Part shown: positions 1-6,945 of the stretch, piece after piece
Layout: the number at the start of each line of letters is the position of its first letter
Position numbering within the stretch: the first letter of the stretch is position 1
Source of the DNA: Syntrophomonadaceae bacterium
GTDB lineage: Bacteria > Bacillota_D > Dethiobacteria > DTU022
Direction: 5' to 3'
Assembly: GCA_003562605.1 (NCBI GenBank)
Contig: PWUG01000240.1
Coordinates: 1 to 7,018 of the forward strand
Length of the DNA stretch: 7,018 nucleotides
The notes under the pieces: generated by a model
What the model was told of the DNA's origin: nothing
What the model saw: only the letters and a program-made list of their open reading frames with translations
Database searches by the model: none
Program-made: the position numbers and the translations under genes

Positions 1-26
1 AACAATGCACAAGGAGGACAATTTAG

Positions 27-1706
27 ATGGAAAAAGTTTGGCTCGCGCATTATGAACCGGGGGGACCGCACAGCATCGATTACCCCTCACTATCACTTTA
101 TTCACTTTTCCAGAAATCAGCACAGAAATATAGCCAACAAACTGCTATCCATTTTATGGGACGTGATTTCAGCTATAGCGAGCTGGCATCACATGTCGAA
201 TCTATGTCCTGTGCCCTGTCTGATCTTGGTGTGAAAAAAGGGGACAGGGTAGCTATTCATCTTCCGAACTGCACCCAGTTTCCCATAGCCTTCTTCGCAG
301 CACTTGCTATCGGAGCGGTCGTGGTTCCCTGCAATCCGCTTTATGTAGCCAGGGAAATGGAATACCAGCTTAAGAATTCCGGAGCAGAAACAATTATTAC
401 CCTGACCCGCTTCTACAAAATGATAAAAGAAATCCAACCGAACACAAGTATTAAAAATGTTATAGTTTCCAACCTTAAAGATTACTTCCCCGGCTTTTCA
501 AGCTTCCTCTATACTGTAGCCAAGGAGAAAAAAGAAGGGGACCGGGTTGAACTTGCAGGTGAAGATTATTCTTTCAATGAGCTTATCGGAAAATATACCG
601 GAAAGACTTTACCCGCAGTCGATGTCTCGCCTGATAACCGGGCAGTCTTTTTTTATACCGGGGGTACAACAGGTGTGTCAAAAGGAGCGGTTCTTCTACA
701 CCGTAATCTAGTTGCCAACTGCTACCAGGTAAAATCCTGGTGTACCGATTACCAGGATGGCAAAGAAGTTATTCTCGGTGTACTGCCGTTCATTCACAGT
801 TACGGCTTAACGACAATTCTGAGTTTAGGATTGTTAAACGGCGCCAAGCTGGTATTACTGCCGCGTTTTGCCCTAGCAGATATATTGAGTACAATCGAAA
901 AACAAAAACCAACCCTTTTTCCCGGCGTTCCGACTATCTATGTTGCAATAAACAATGCTGCCGAATTACACAAGTATAATATCGATTCAATCAGAATCTG
1001 CATAAGTGGAGCTGCTCCACTTCCTGTTGAGGTCCAGCAGCAATTCGAGAAAAATACAGGCGGAAGGCTGGTTGAGGGTTATGGCCTCTCGGAAACTTCA
1101 CCGGTTACACATGCCAACCCGGTATACGGTAAGCGAAAGCCTGGCAGTATTGGCTTACCGATGCCTGACACGGAGTTTAAAATTGTCGATATTGAAACAG
1201 GTGAAAAAGAGCTGCCTAGCGGTGATATAGGGGAACTCTGCATTCGCGGGCCCCAGCTTATGGAAGGTTACCTGGATATGCCTGATGAAACTGCCCAGAG
1301 CATCCGTAACGGTTGGTTTTATACCGGCGATATCGCCAGGGCTGACGAAGATGGCTATACTTATATAGTCGACCGTAAAAAGGATATGATTATCACCGGT
1401 GGCTTCAATATCTACCCGCGAGATGTTGAAGAAGTTCTCTACTCACATCCGAAAATTAGCGAAGCTGCAGTGACGGGAATCAATGATCCCCACCGCGGAG
1501 AAACCCTGAAAGCCTATATTGTCATCAATGAAGGGGAAGCTATGACCGCGGAAGAGGTTATCGGTTACTGCAAAACTAACCTGGCCGCTTACAAGGTTCC
1601 CAAATTAATTGAATTCAGGAAAGAGCTTCCGAAAACGAAGATTGGAAAAGTCCTCCGCCGAATGCTGAGGGATGAGGAAGAGAAAAAAGCGCAAGACAAA
1701 CAGTAA
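27..1706 (+). CDS. AMP-forming long-chain-type acyl-CoA ligase (FadD/LcfB-like)
   Basis: Predicted cytoplasmic or membrane-associated enzyme that activates a carboxylic acid with ATP to an acyl-adenylate and then to acyl-CoA. The 559-residue length is normal for the family. The ANL-superfamily motifs appear in order: the phosphate-binding loop FYTGGTTGVSKG (209-220), GYGLSETSP (351-359), YTGDIA (432-437), the hinge region DRKKDMIITGGFNIYP (449-464) and the C-terminal PKTKIGKVLRR (535-545), whose Lys541 is the expected adenylation lysine. The ATG at 27 has AAGGAGG at 11-17 with a 9-base spacer, so the start is well supported. I see no signal peptide or membrane segment. The gene is followed after 52 bases by a CBS/DUF294 gene on the same strand. 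Chain length cannot be read from the sequence: the overall form favours medium or long fatty acids over acetate, but aryl or branched acids are possible. The family call is secure; the substrate is not. Confidence 0.93.
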   Translation: MEKVWLAHYEPGGPHSIDYPSLSLYSLFQKSAQKYSQQTAIHFMGRDFSYSELASHVESMSCALSDLGVKKGDRVAIHLPNCTQFPIAFFAALAIGAVVVPCNPLYVAREMEYQLKNSGAETIITLTRFYKMIKEIQPNTSIKNVIVSNLKDYFPGFSSFLYTVAKEKKEGDRVELAGEDYSFNELIGKYTGKTLPAVDVSPDNRAVFFYTGGTTGVSKGAVLLHRNLVANCYQVKSWCTDYQDGKEVILGVLPFIHSYGLTTILSLGLLNGAKLVLLPRFALADILSTIEKQKPTLFPGVPTIYVAINNAAELHKYNIDSIRICISGAAPLPVEVQQQFEKNTGGRLVEGYGLSETSPVTHANPVYGKRKPGSIGLPMPDTEFKIVDIETGEKELPSGDIGELCIRGPQLMEGYLDMPDETAQSIRNGWFYTGDIARADEDGYTYIVDRKKDMIITGGFNIYPRDVEEVLYSHPKISEAAVTGINDPHRGETLKAYIVINEGEAMTAEEVIGYCKTNLAAYKVPKLIEFRKELPKTKIGKVLRRMLRDEEEKKAQDKQ

Positions 1707-1758
1707 GTTTGCAACAAAATAATTTATTATTAACAATATTATAGTGGAGTTTAATAAA

Positions 1759-3243
1759 ATGACAACGTTATCCAGGGAAAATTTAACTGACGGCCAGACC
1801 CTCAGGCAAAAGGTTTCTGATATCTATACTAAGAAAGTCGTAACCTGTTTGCCCATGGACAGTATCCGCGACCTCGCTAAAAAAATGATCGAAGCCAAAG
1901 TAAGCTCGGTTGTGGTTAAAGCTTTTAACGGAAAACCGATCGGTATCATTACTGAAAAAGACCTGGTCAGAAAAGTATTATCGGCCGAAGTCCCCGACCT
2001 TGAAAGAAAAGCGCATGAAATTATGTCTCCCCGGTTAGTTACCGTCCGCCCGGACGATTTCACCTATCAGGCCCTTTTAATGATGGTCAGGCATAATATC
2101 AGTCATATCGTGGTAACAAGCGATCACGATGTTTTGGATGGTATTGTTACGATAAAGGATTTGATTCGGACACGTAGGAATGGCGCCATTTCGATCGTCG
2201 GGCAAATCGAGCAACAAGATAATTTTAGCGGGTTGGCCGTGTTAATCAATGAAACCGACCAGGTCCAGCGGGCTTTACTTTCGGAAAGGGCATATGCTTC
2301 AGAGATTTGCGCTTTGATCAATGAGCTTTACGATCGGGTCACACGTAAAGTAATTCAAATCGCAGAAGAGCAGCTGATTTCCGAAGGTTGGGGCGCTCCC
2401 CCGGCAAAATACTGTTTTATCAACATGGGCAGCGCCGGCCGCAAAGAACAATATTCACGTACCGACCAGGATAACGGTATCATTTTTGAGGATTCAAAAG
2501 AAGAATCGGCTGCTATGGCAGCAAACTATTTTTTAGCCCTTGGTAAAAGAATTGTCCTGGGGCTGGAGGAATGCGGCTTCAAGCGCTGCATCGGTGAAGT
2601 CATGGCCGATAATCCCCGCTGGTGCCTTCCCATATCTATGTGGAAAAACAATTTAAAACTTTGGGTTGACAGGTTGGATGGCAGGAACATCAGAAACATG
2701 ACAATATTTCTTGATTACCGTAACCTGGCAGGAGATGCAGCGCTATTCGAAGATTTAAAAAGATTTACAACCAGACTTTTTCGTGATTCAAAACATGCCC
2801 TCCTCTTCATGGCCGAAGATGATCTCAAACATAGGGTCCCTCTAAATATCTTCGGCAAGGTCATTACAGAAAAATCGCGCAGTAGAGAGAAAGTGCTTAA
2901 CCTGAAGAACTCTGTGATGGTCCATCTCGTTGACTGCATCCGGATTTTCTCTCTGCGGGAAGGATTACAGGAAACCAATAGTTTTGAGCGAATTCGCCGG
3001 TTAAAAGAGCGCGGAGTTTTCAAGCCTGACGATGCAGAATCTATTGAAGCGGCATATGAGGCACTACTGATGTTTCGCATCAGAGATGCGGCTGAAAAAA
3101 TGAATGCGGGCAGTCAGCCAGATAATTTTATTGATCCGGGAAGCTTGACTAAAAAAGATAAAGCCCTCTTAAAAGAGTCCCTGGCAATCGTCAATCACCT
3201 ACAGTCATTAACAGCGCATGCTTTTCACGTGCATAAGGCCTGA
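1759..3243 (+). CDS. CBS-domain pair plus DUF294 GlnD-like nucleotidyltransferase
   Basis: Probable soluble signalling or regulatory protein of 494 residues. Two CBS domains lie at about 24-75 and 86-139; such pairs usually bind adenine nucleotides. A DUF294 putative nucleotidyltransferase domain follows at about 170-300, with the motif GSAGRKEQYSRTDQD (224-238); Asp236 and Asp238 form the DxD metal pair expected for the GlnD/polymerase-beta fold. A helical DUF294 C-terminal domain covers roughly 330-485. Many family members also carry an N-terminal cyclic-nucleotide-binding domain, which is absent here. I chose ATG 1759 because GGAG (1746-1749) lies 9 bases upstream. A GTG at 1744, five codons earlier, has no ribosome binding site and itself overlaps that signal. 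The gene lies between the acyl-CoA ligase and a DnaQ-like exonuclease with no terminator, so co-transcription is likely. The target of any nucleotidyl transfer is unknown; modification of the neighbouring ligase is speculation. Confidence 0.88.
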   Translation: MTTLSRENLTDGQTLRQKVSDIYTKKVVTCLPMDSIRDLAKKMIEAKVSSVVVKAFNGKPIGIITEKDLVRKVLSAEVPDLERKAHEIMSPRLVTVRPDDFTYQALLMMVRHNISHIVVTSDHDVLDGIVTIKDLIRTRRNGAISIVGQIEQQDNFSGLAVLINETDQVQRALLSERAYASEICALINELYDRVTRKVIQIAEEQLISEGWGAPPAKYCFINMGSAGRKEQYSRTDQDNGIIFEDSKEESAAMAANYFLALGKRIVLGLEECGFKRCIGEVMADNPRWCLPISMWKNNLKLWVDRLDGRNIRNMTIFLDYRNLAGDAALFEDLKRFTTRLFRDSKHALLFMAEDDLKHRVPLNIFGKVITEKSRSREKVLNLKNSVMVHLVDCIRIFSLREGLQETNSFERIRRLKERGVFKPDDAESIEAAYEALLMFRIRDAAEKMNAGSQPDNFIDPGSLTKKDKALLKESLAIVNHLQSLTAHAFHVHKA

Positions 3244-3260
3244 TCGGCAGGAAGGGAAAA

Positions 3261-4082
3261 ATGAAAAAGAACAAGTATTATCAACCTGATTACCAACAGC
3301 TTAACCGTAAAGCAAAAATTTGTTCTTCAAACGGAATCGATAATCAGCCCGGAGAACTGCTTTCCCGTTTACTGCCGTGGAATATGAAAGCTGAATCGAT
3401 TAGAGAAGACACTGAGCTGCTCAAACAGCTGTCAGACACGATTACTGAGATCAAGCAGGCAATCAACTGGGAGCAGAATCTTTTCAGTGCTTCATATGTT
3501 GTTTTCGACACTGAAACAACCGGCCTTAACCCTTTTAAGGGAGATGAAATTATATCTCTCGGTGCAGTTATTATAGAAGGCGGTCAAATTTTAAGCCAAC
3601 CGGCCTTCTACCGCCTGGTTAACCCGAAGCGCCAGGTTTCAGCCCAATCAAAGAAATTAACCGGCCTTACTGATGAAATGCTCCGGGATAAACCGGAAAT
3701 TGGGAAAGTTCTGCTCGAATTTCTAAGGTTCACCGGCCCGCGGATCCTGGTAGCCCACAACGCTCCTTTTGACCTGGCCTTTATAAATAGCAAGCTTTCC
3801 GAGTCCATTAGTTGGCGCATTGTTAACCCGGTTATCGATACCGTACTGCTTACATCAGCACTGTACTATTCTATCGGTGACTACTCACTGGAGAGCCTGT
3901 CGTCCCGCTTTAAACTTGACCTGGAAGGAAGACATCATGCCTTATCTGACGCCCGCATTGCTGCTTCGCTATTTCTAAAGCTGCTTCCTGAACTTAAAAG
4001 GAAGAATGTAAACACTCTGCATCAGCTGGCCCAGTTTTTTACCGACAGTGACCCGTCGAAGGGTTACCCCCTTATATTCTAA
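3261..4082 (+). CDS. DnaQ-like DEDDh 3'-5' exonuclease
   Basis: Predicted 273-residue exonuclease of the DNA polymerase III epsilon (DnaQ) superfamily, acting on DNA or RNA 3' ends with two metal ions. All catalytic positions are visible: Asp83 and Glu85 in VFDTETTGL (ExoI), Asp171 in HNAPFD (ExoII), and His225 and Asp230 in HHALSDA (ExoIII, DEDDh type). The first ~75 residues form a charged, probably helical extension before the nuclease core and match no domain I know. No polymerase, helicase or UvrC-like domain is attached, so this is a stand-alone nuclease. ATG 3261 is preceded by AGGAAGGG (3249-3256), and the gene begins 17 bases after the DUF294 stop, so translation is probably coupled to that gene. 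Pairing with a DUF294 protein suggests it may not be the replicative proofreading subunit, but its substrate cannot be told from the sequence. Confidence 0.9.
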   Translation: MKKNKYYQPDYQQLNRKAKICSSNGIDNQPGELLSRLLPWNMKAESIREDTELLKQLSDTITEIKQAINWEQNLFSASYVVFDTETTGLNPFKGDEIISLGAVIIEGGQILSQPAFYRLVNPKRQVSAQSKKLTGLTDEMLRDKPEIGKVLLEFLRFTGPRILVAHNAPFDLAFINSKLSESISWRIVNPVIDTVLLTSALYYSIGDYSLESLSSRFKLDLEGRHHALSDARIAASLFLKLLPELKRKNVNTLHQLAQFFTDSDPSKGYPLIF

Positions 4083-4129
4083 GCCTGAACCGAAAGAGAA
4101 GCTATCGAAAATACTGTTAGTTCGTACTG
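4083..4129. other. Convergent intergenic gap without visible terminator
   Basis: These 47 bases separate the stop of the DnaQ-like exonuclease (plus strand) from the stop of argH (minus strand). I see no stable inverted repeat with a T-run on either strand. Transcripts from the two blocks may therefore overlap or end through another mechanism such as Rho. Confidence 0.5.
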
Positions 4130-5533
4130 CTATAAAGCAAGTTCTTTCCGGGCGAGTTGCAGCTGCTCCCTGACCGCTGATGGAGCGGTGCCCCCGCGGC
4201 TTACGCGGGCTTCAGCTACCTTTGCCGGGTCGAGTAATGCAGAAATATCTTCGGAAAAAGCTGGATGAAACCGGCTGCGCTTCTCAGAATCAAGTTCACG
4301 CAATCGAATGTCTTCCTCTTTACAAAATGCAATCATATTGCCGACAATATGATGTGAATCCCTGAAGGCAACTCCCCGGCGGACCAGGTAGTCGGCTAAA
4401 TCAGTTGCGCATAGATAGTCATCATCTACCGCTGCTGCCAAACGCGAACGGTTAATAGTAAGTGTCTGCAGCATCTCCGTCAACACCGGCAGTAAGGCTT
4501 TCAAGGTATCAATAGTATCGAAAAGCCCTTCTTTATCTTCCTGCATATCCTTGTTATAAGCCAATGGGAGCCCTTTCATCACCGTCAGTATCGACATCAA
4601 ACTTCCGTAGATCCGGCCGGTTTTGCCCCGAATCAGTTCAGCCACATCAGGGTTCTTTTTCTGCGGCATCATACTGCTGCCGGTAGTATAAGCATCATCA
4701 AGTTCGATGAATCCGAATTCAGCAGAAGACCAGGTGACCAGCTCTTCGCAAAGACGGCTTAAATGCATGATTAAAATGGAAGAGAATGATAAAAATTCGA
4801 TAATATAATCCCGATCGCTTACAGCATCAATGCTGTTTTCGTAAAGGTTTTTAAAACCAAGCTTATCGGCAACCAGCCGGCGGTCAATAGTAAAACCTGT
4901 TCCGGCAAGTGCTCCTGCACCCAGAGGCATAAGGTCTGCACGACGCAGAGCCCCTTCCAGGCGTTCCCGATCCCGATGCAGCATCCAAAAATAGGCCAGC
5001 AGGTGATGGGCCAGTAATACGGGCTGGGCTCTCTGCAGATGTGTATAACCCGGAATGAGCACCCCTTCAAAACGTTCGGCCAGAACCAGCAAAGTTTCCT
5101 GAAGCTGTTTTAAGAATCGGTCAACTGTTCCGATCTCTTCTTTCACGTAGAGGTGCATATCCAGCGCTACCTGGTCGTTTCGGCTTCGCGCAGTGTGCAG
5201 CTTGCCTCCCAGGGAACCAAGTATCTCTGTAAGCCGTTTTTCAATATTCATATGAATATCTTCAAAGCTGAGATCGTAAGGGAAGCAGCCGTCTGCAATT
5301 TCATCCCTGATCTTTTCCAGGCCGCTTATAATCTGCCCCGCCTCGTCTGCATTAATAATTTTCTTTTCCGCCAACATTTCAACGTGAGCAATGCTGCCCC
5401 TGATATCGCAGAAAGCGAGGCGCCGATCATAAGGAAGTGATGCCGTGAATTTCAAAACAGCATCAGTGGTATCTTTTGTAAAACGTCCCTGCCACGGTTT
5501 TTTCAGCTTTTTTTCACCTCCCGCAATTGCCAC
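4130..5533 (-). CDS. argH: Argininosuccinate lyase
   Basis: Cytoplasmic enzyme of the final arginine-synthesis step, splitting argininosuccinate into arginine and fumarate; the family is a homotetramer of the aspartase/fumarase superfamily. In the 467-residue reading, the hallmark stretches are [10 protein letters not shown] (113-122), [11 protein letters not shown] (161-171, catalytic-region His165) and the fumarate-lyase signature [12 protein letters not shown] (285-296) on the mobile serine loop. SRGGTAP lies near the C-terminus. The coordinates use the outermost standard start, GTG at 5533, which overlaps argG by 31 bases and has only an AAGGA 3 bases upstream, which is too close. A CTG at 5506 fits better: GGGAGGTG (5515-5522) lies 8 bases upstream, the product would begin MKKPWQGRF as is usual for ArgH, and CTG overlaps the argG stop as CTGA. 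That form is 458 residues, close to the known E. coli and B. subtilis lengths. The function is secure; the start is unsettled. Confidence 0.96.
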   Translation of the reverse strand: MAIAGGEKKLKKPWQGRFTKDTTDAVLKFTASLPYDRRLAFCDIRGSIAHVEMLAEKKIINADEAGQIISGLEKIRDEIADGCFPYDLSFEDIHMNIEKRLTEILGSLGGKLHTARSRNDQVALDMHLYVKEEIGTVDRFLKQLQETLLVLAERFEGVLIPGYTHLQRAQPVLLAHHLLAYFWMLHRDRERLEGALRRADLMPLGAGALAGTGFTIDRRLVADKLGFKNLYENSIDAVSDRDYIIEFLSFSSILIMHLSRLCEELVTWSSAEFGFIELDDAYTTGSSMMPQKKNPDVAELIRGKTGRIYGSLMSILTVMKGLPLAYNKDMQEDKEGLFDTIDTLKALLPVLTEMLQTLTINRSRLAAAVDDDYLCATDLADYLVRRGVAFRDSHHIVGNMIAFCKEEDIRLRELDSEKRSRFHPAFSEDISALLDPAKVAEARVSRGGTAPSAVREQLQLARKELAL

Positions 5534-6738
5534 TTTTCCTTGCAGTCCAACATACCTTGAATCGTCAGCGGAAGCCCGTAAAGGTTTATGAAGCCCTGGG
5601 CGTCTTTTTGATTGTAAAGCTCATCAGCTTCGAATGTAGCCATATCGGGGTTGTAAAGTGTATATTCCGATTCTCTCCCGGTTACAACTATGTTTCCCTT
5701 GTAAAGTTTCATATTCACCGTTCCCGTTACTTTTTCCTGGGTTGTGCGAACAAATGCATCCAGCGCTTCGCGCAAGGGGGTAAACCACAGGCCGTAATAG
5801 ATCATTTCGGCATATTTTAATGCGATGACTTCCTTGTAATGATAAGTTTCCCGATCTAAAGTATACTGCTCAAGTTCGCGGTGAGCAAATGCCAGCAGGG
5901 TGCCGCCCGGGGTTTCGTAAATACCGCGTGACTTCATGCCCAGCAGGCGGTTTTCCACCAGGTCGACCCGGCCAACTCCATGTTTGCCGGCGATCCGATT
6001 CAGTTCTTCGACCAACTCCAACGGTCCGAGATTTTTACCGTTTACGGCATATGGAATCCCTTTCAGCCAGCTGATAGAGAGCGCTTCAGGTTCATCCGGG
6101 GCATCCAGGGGGTCGCAGGTTAACCTGAACATGTCACGGTCTGGTTCTCTGGCCGGATCCTCTAATATACCGCCTTCGAAGCTGATATGCCAAATATTAC
6201 GATCGATACTGTACGGTTTCTCTGCAGTTACCGGAATGGGAATGTTATATTTACAGGCATAATTGATACAGTCGGTGCGCGATTTCAGTTCCCATTCCCG
6301 CCACGGGGCAATTATTTTCAGATGGGGATTGAGCGCTTTAACCGCAAATTCGAAACGGACCTGGTCGTTACCTTTGCCCGTGGCACCGTGAGCTACTGCT
6401 GTAGCCCCTACTTTTTCAGCTGTTTCAACCAGTTTTTTCCCAATCAGGGGGCGGGCGATAGCTGTACCAAGCAAATACTTGCCTTCGTAAACCGCACCCG
6501 ACTGGACCATGGGGAAAATATAGTCTGTAACCAGCTCTTCACGGATATCTTCAACAAATATCTCGGATGCCCCTGTCTTTAAGGCCTTTTCTTCAAGACC
6601 ATTCAACTCAGTTTCTCCCTGCCCGACATCAGCCGTCAGGGCTACAATATCATAATCGTACTCTTCCTGGAGCCACCTTACGATAACAGATGTGTCCAAC
6701 CCACCTGAATAAGCCAGTACAATTTTTTCTTTCGCCAT
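5503..6738 (-). CDS. argG: Argininosuccinate synthase
   Basis: Cytoplasmic enzyme joining citrulline and aspartate with ATP to give argininosuccinate, the step before ArgH. The 411-residue length is typical. Visible motifs are the N-terminal PP-loop AYSGGLDTS (9-17), [14 protein letters not shown] (117-130) for nucleotide and substrate binding, [14 protein letters not shown] (177-190) and the conserved [24 protein letters not shown] region (256-279). I start it at ATG 6738, because AGGAGGAG (6745-6752) lies 6 bases upstream; a TTG one codon earlier (6741) would be too close. That ribosome binding site overlaps the TAG stop of the upstream relic, so argG was probably once coupled to a preceding aminotransferase gene. 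It overlaps argH downstream. Expression is probably governed by the T-box terminator about 175 bases upstream, with no other promoter evident between them. No truncation or missing motif is seen. Confidence 0.97.
   Translation of the reverse strand: MAKEKIVLAYSGGLDTSVIVRWLQEEYDYDIVALTADVGQGETELNGLEEKALKTGASEIFVEDIREELVTDYIFPMVQSGAVYEGKYLLGTAIARPLIGKKLVETAEKVGATAVAHGATGKGNDQVRFEFAVKALNPHLKIIAPWREWELKSRTDCINYACKYNIPIPVTAEKPYSIDRNIWHISFEGGILEDPAREPDRDMFRLTCDPLDAPDEPEALSISWLKGIPYAVNGKNLGPLELVEELNRIAGKHGVGRVDLVENRLLGMKSRGIYETPGGTLLAFAHRELEQYTLDRETYHYKEVIALKYAEMIYYGLWFTPLREALDAFVRTTQEKVTGTVNMKLYKGNIVVTGRESEYTLYNPDMATFEADELYNQKDAQGFINLYGLPLTIQGMLDCKEKWQLREVKKS
5515..5522 (-). promoter_or_regulatory. 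argH ribosome binding site inside argG
   Basis: The minus strand reads GGGAGGTG, a near-ideal Shine-Dalgarno sequence inside the last codons of argG. It lies 8 bases before the CTG at 5506 but downstream of the GTG at 5533, so it cannot serve that GTG. No ATG, GTG or TTG occurs in the argH frame at a suitable distance. The site is the main reason to think argH begins at CTG. Confidence 0.7.
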
Positions 6739-6744
6739 CAAAAT

Positions 6745-6752
6745 CTCCTCCT
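6745..6752 (-). promoter_or_regulatory. argG ribosome binding site overlapping relic stop codon
   Basis: The minus strand reads AGGAGGAG, 6 bases before the argG ATG at 6738. Its first bases share the TAG stop (6751-6753) of the upstream argC/aminotransferase relic. This stop/RBS overlap is typical of adjacent operon genes and suggests that the aminotransferase originally stood directly before argG. Confidence 0.85.
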
Positions 6753-6891
6753 AAAGTTTGTTATCCAAAATATCCTTAATAATCTCAAATCCTTCCTCGA
6801 GCTCATCGCTGTAAATCGTTAACGGGAGCAGCAGGCGCACCAGTTTATAACCGGTATACCTGGTTGCTCCAAAAATAGCTGCTTTGATTAT
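6751..6891 (-). pseudogene. argC'-aminotransferase' fusion relic with lost start codon
   Basis: An open frame of 46 codons on the minus strand ends at TAG 6751-6753. Codons 1-22 read IIKAAIFGATRYTGYKLVRL plus LL, which resembles the ArgC (N-acetyl-gamma-glutamyl-phosphate reductase) N-terminus with its GATGYTG nucleotide-binding loop; the fourth loop residue is Arg instead of Gly. Codons 23-46 read PLTIYSDELEEGFEIIKDIL plus DNKL, which resembles the C-terminus of a class-III aminotransferase; ArgD and GabT families both end this way. The first codon is ATA (6889-6891), although AGGAGG lies 7 bases before it, so the original ATG seems mutated. No in-frame ATG exists. Both parent enzymes are missing nearly their whole length, so neither activity can remain. 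I infer an internal operon deletion followed by decay. A short translated leader peptide is a less likely alternative. Confidence 0.8.
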
Positions 6892-6911
6892 GGTCGCCCC
6901 TCCTACAATAT

Positions 6912-6945
6912 AAAAAGCCCCTCATCCATTAAAGGACGAGAGGCT
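6912..6945 (-). terminator. T-box intrinsic terminator
   Basis: On the minus strand AGCCTCTCGTCC (6934-6945) pairs with GGATGAGGGGCT (6916-6927) around a 6-base loop. This gives 12 continuous base pairs including two G-T wobbles, followed by a run of five T. The 5' arm shares bases with the antiterminator helices, so the two folds exclude each other. That is the expected switch: uncharged tRNA favours read-through into argGH and charged tRNA favours termination. Confidence 0.93.

Noticed and set aside
1709..1742. TTGCAA and TATTAT in the AT-rich gap before the DUF294 gene, possible internal promoter.
   Set aside because: The spacing is 22 bases, too long for a standard promoter, and transcription would begin at or inside the ribosome binding site.
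2715..3080. A 121-codon open frame antisense to the DUF294 gene.
   Set aside because: Its serine- and arginine-rich composition is typical of a shadow frame and the plus strand carries a clear conserved domain.
3519..3670. AACCGGCCTT occurs three times in the exonuclease gene, possible short repeat family.
   Set aside because: Two copies encode Thr-Gly-Leu and all are in normal coding sequence at irregular spacing; there is no array or flanking similarity.
4173..4209. Two adjacent GC-rich hairpins (ACCGCT/AGCGGT and CCCGCG/CGCGGG) just past the exonuclease stop, possible plus-strand terminator.
   Set aside because: Both lie inside the argH coding region and neither is followed by a T-run on either strand.
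5153..6582. Several open frames of 60-130 codons on the plus strand opposite argG and argH.
   Set aside because: They are antisense to strongly conserved coding sequence, resemble no family I know and lack convincing ribosome binding sites.
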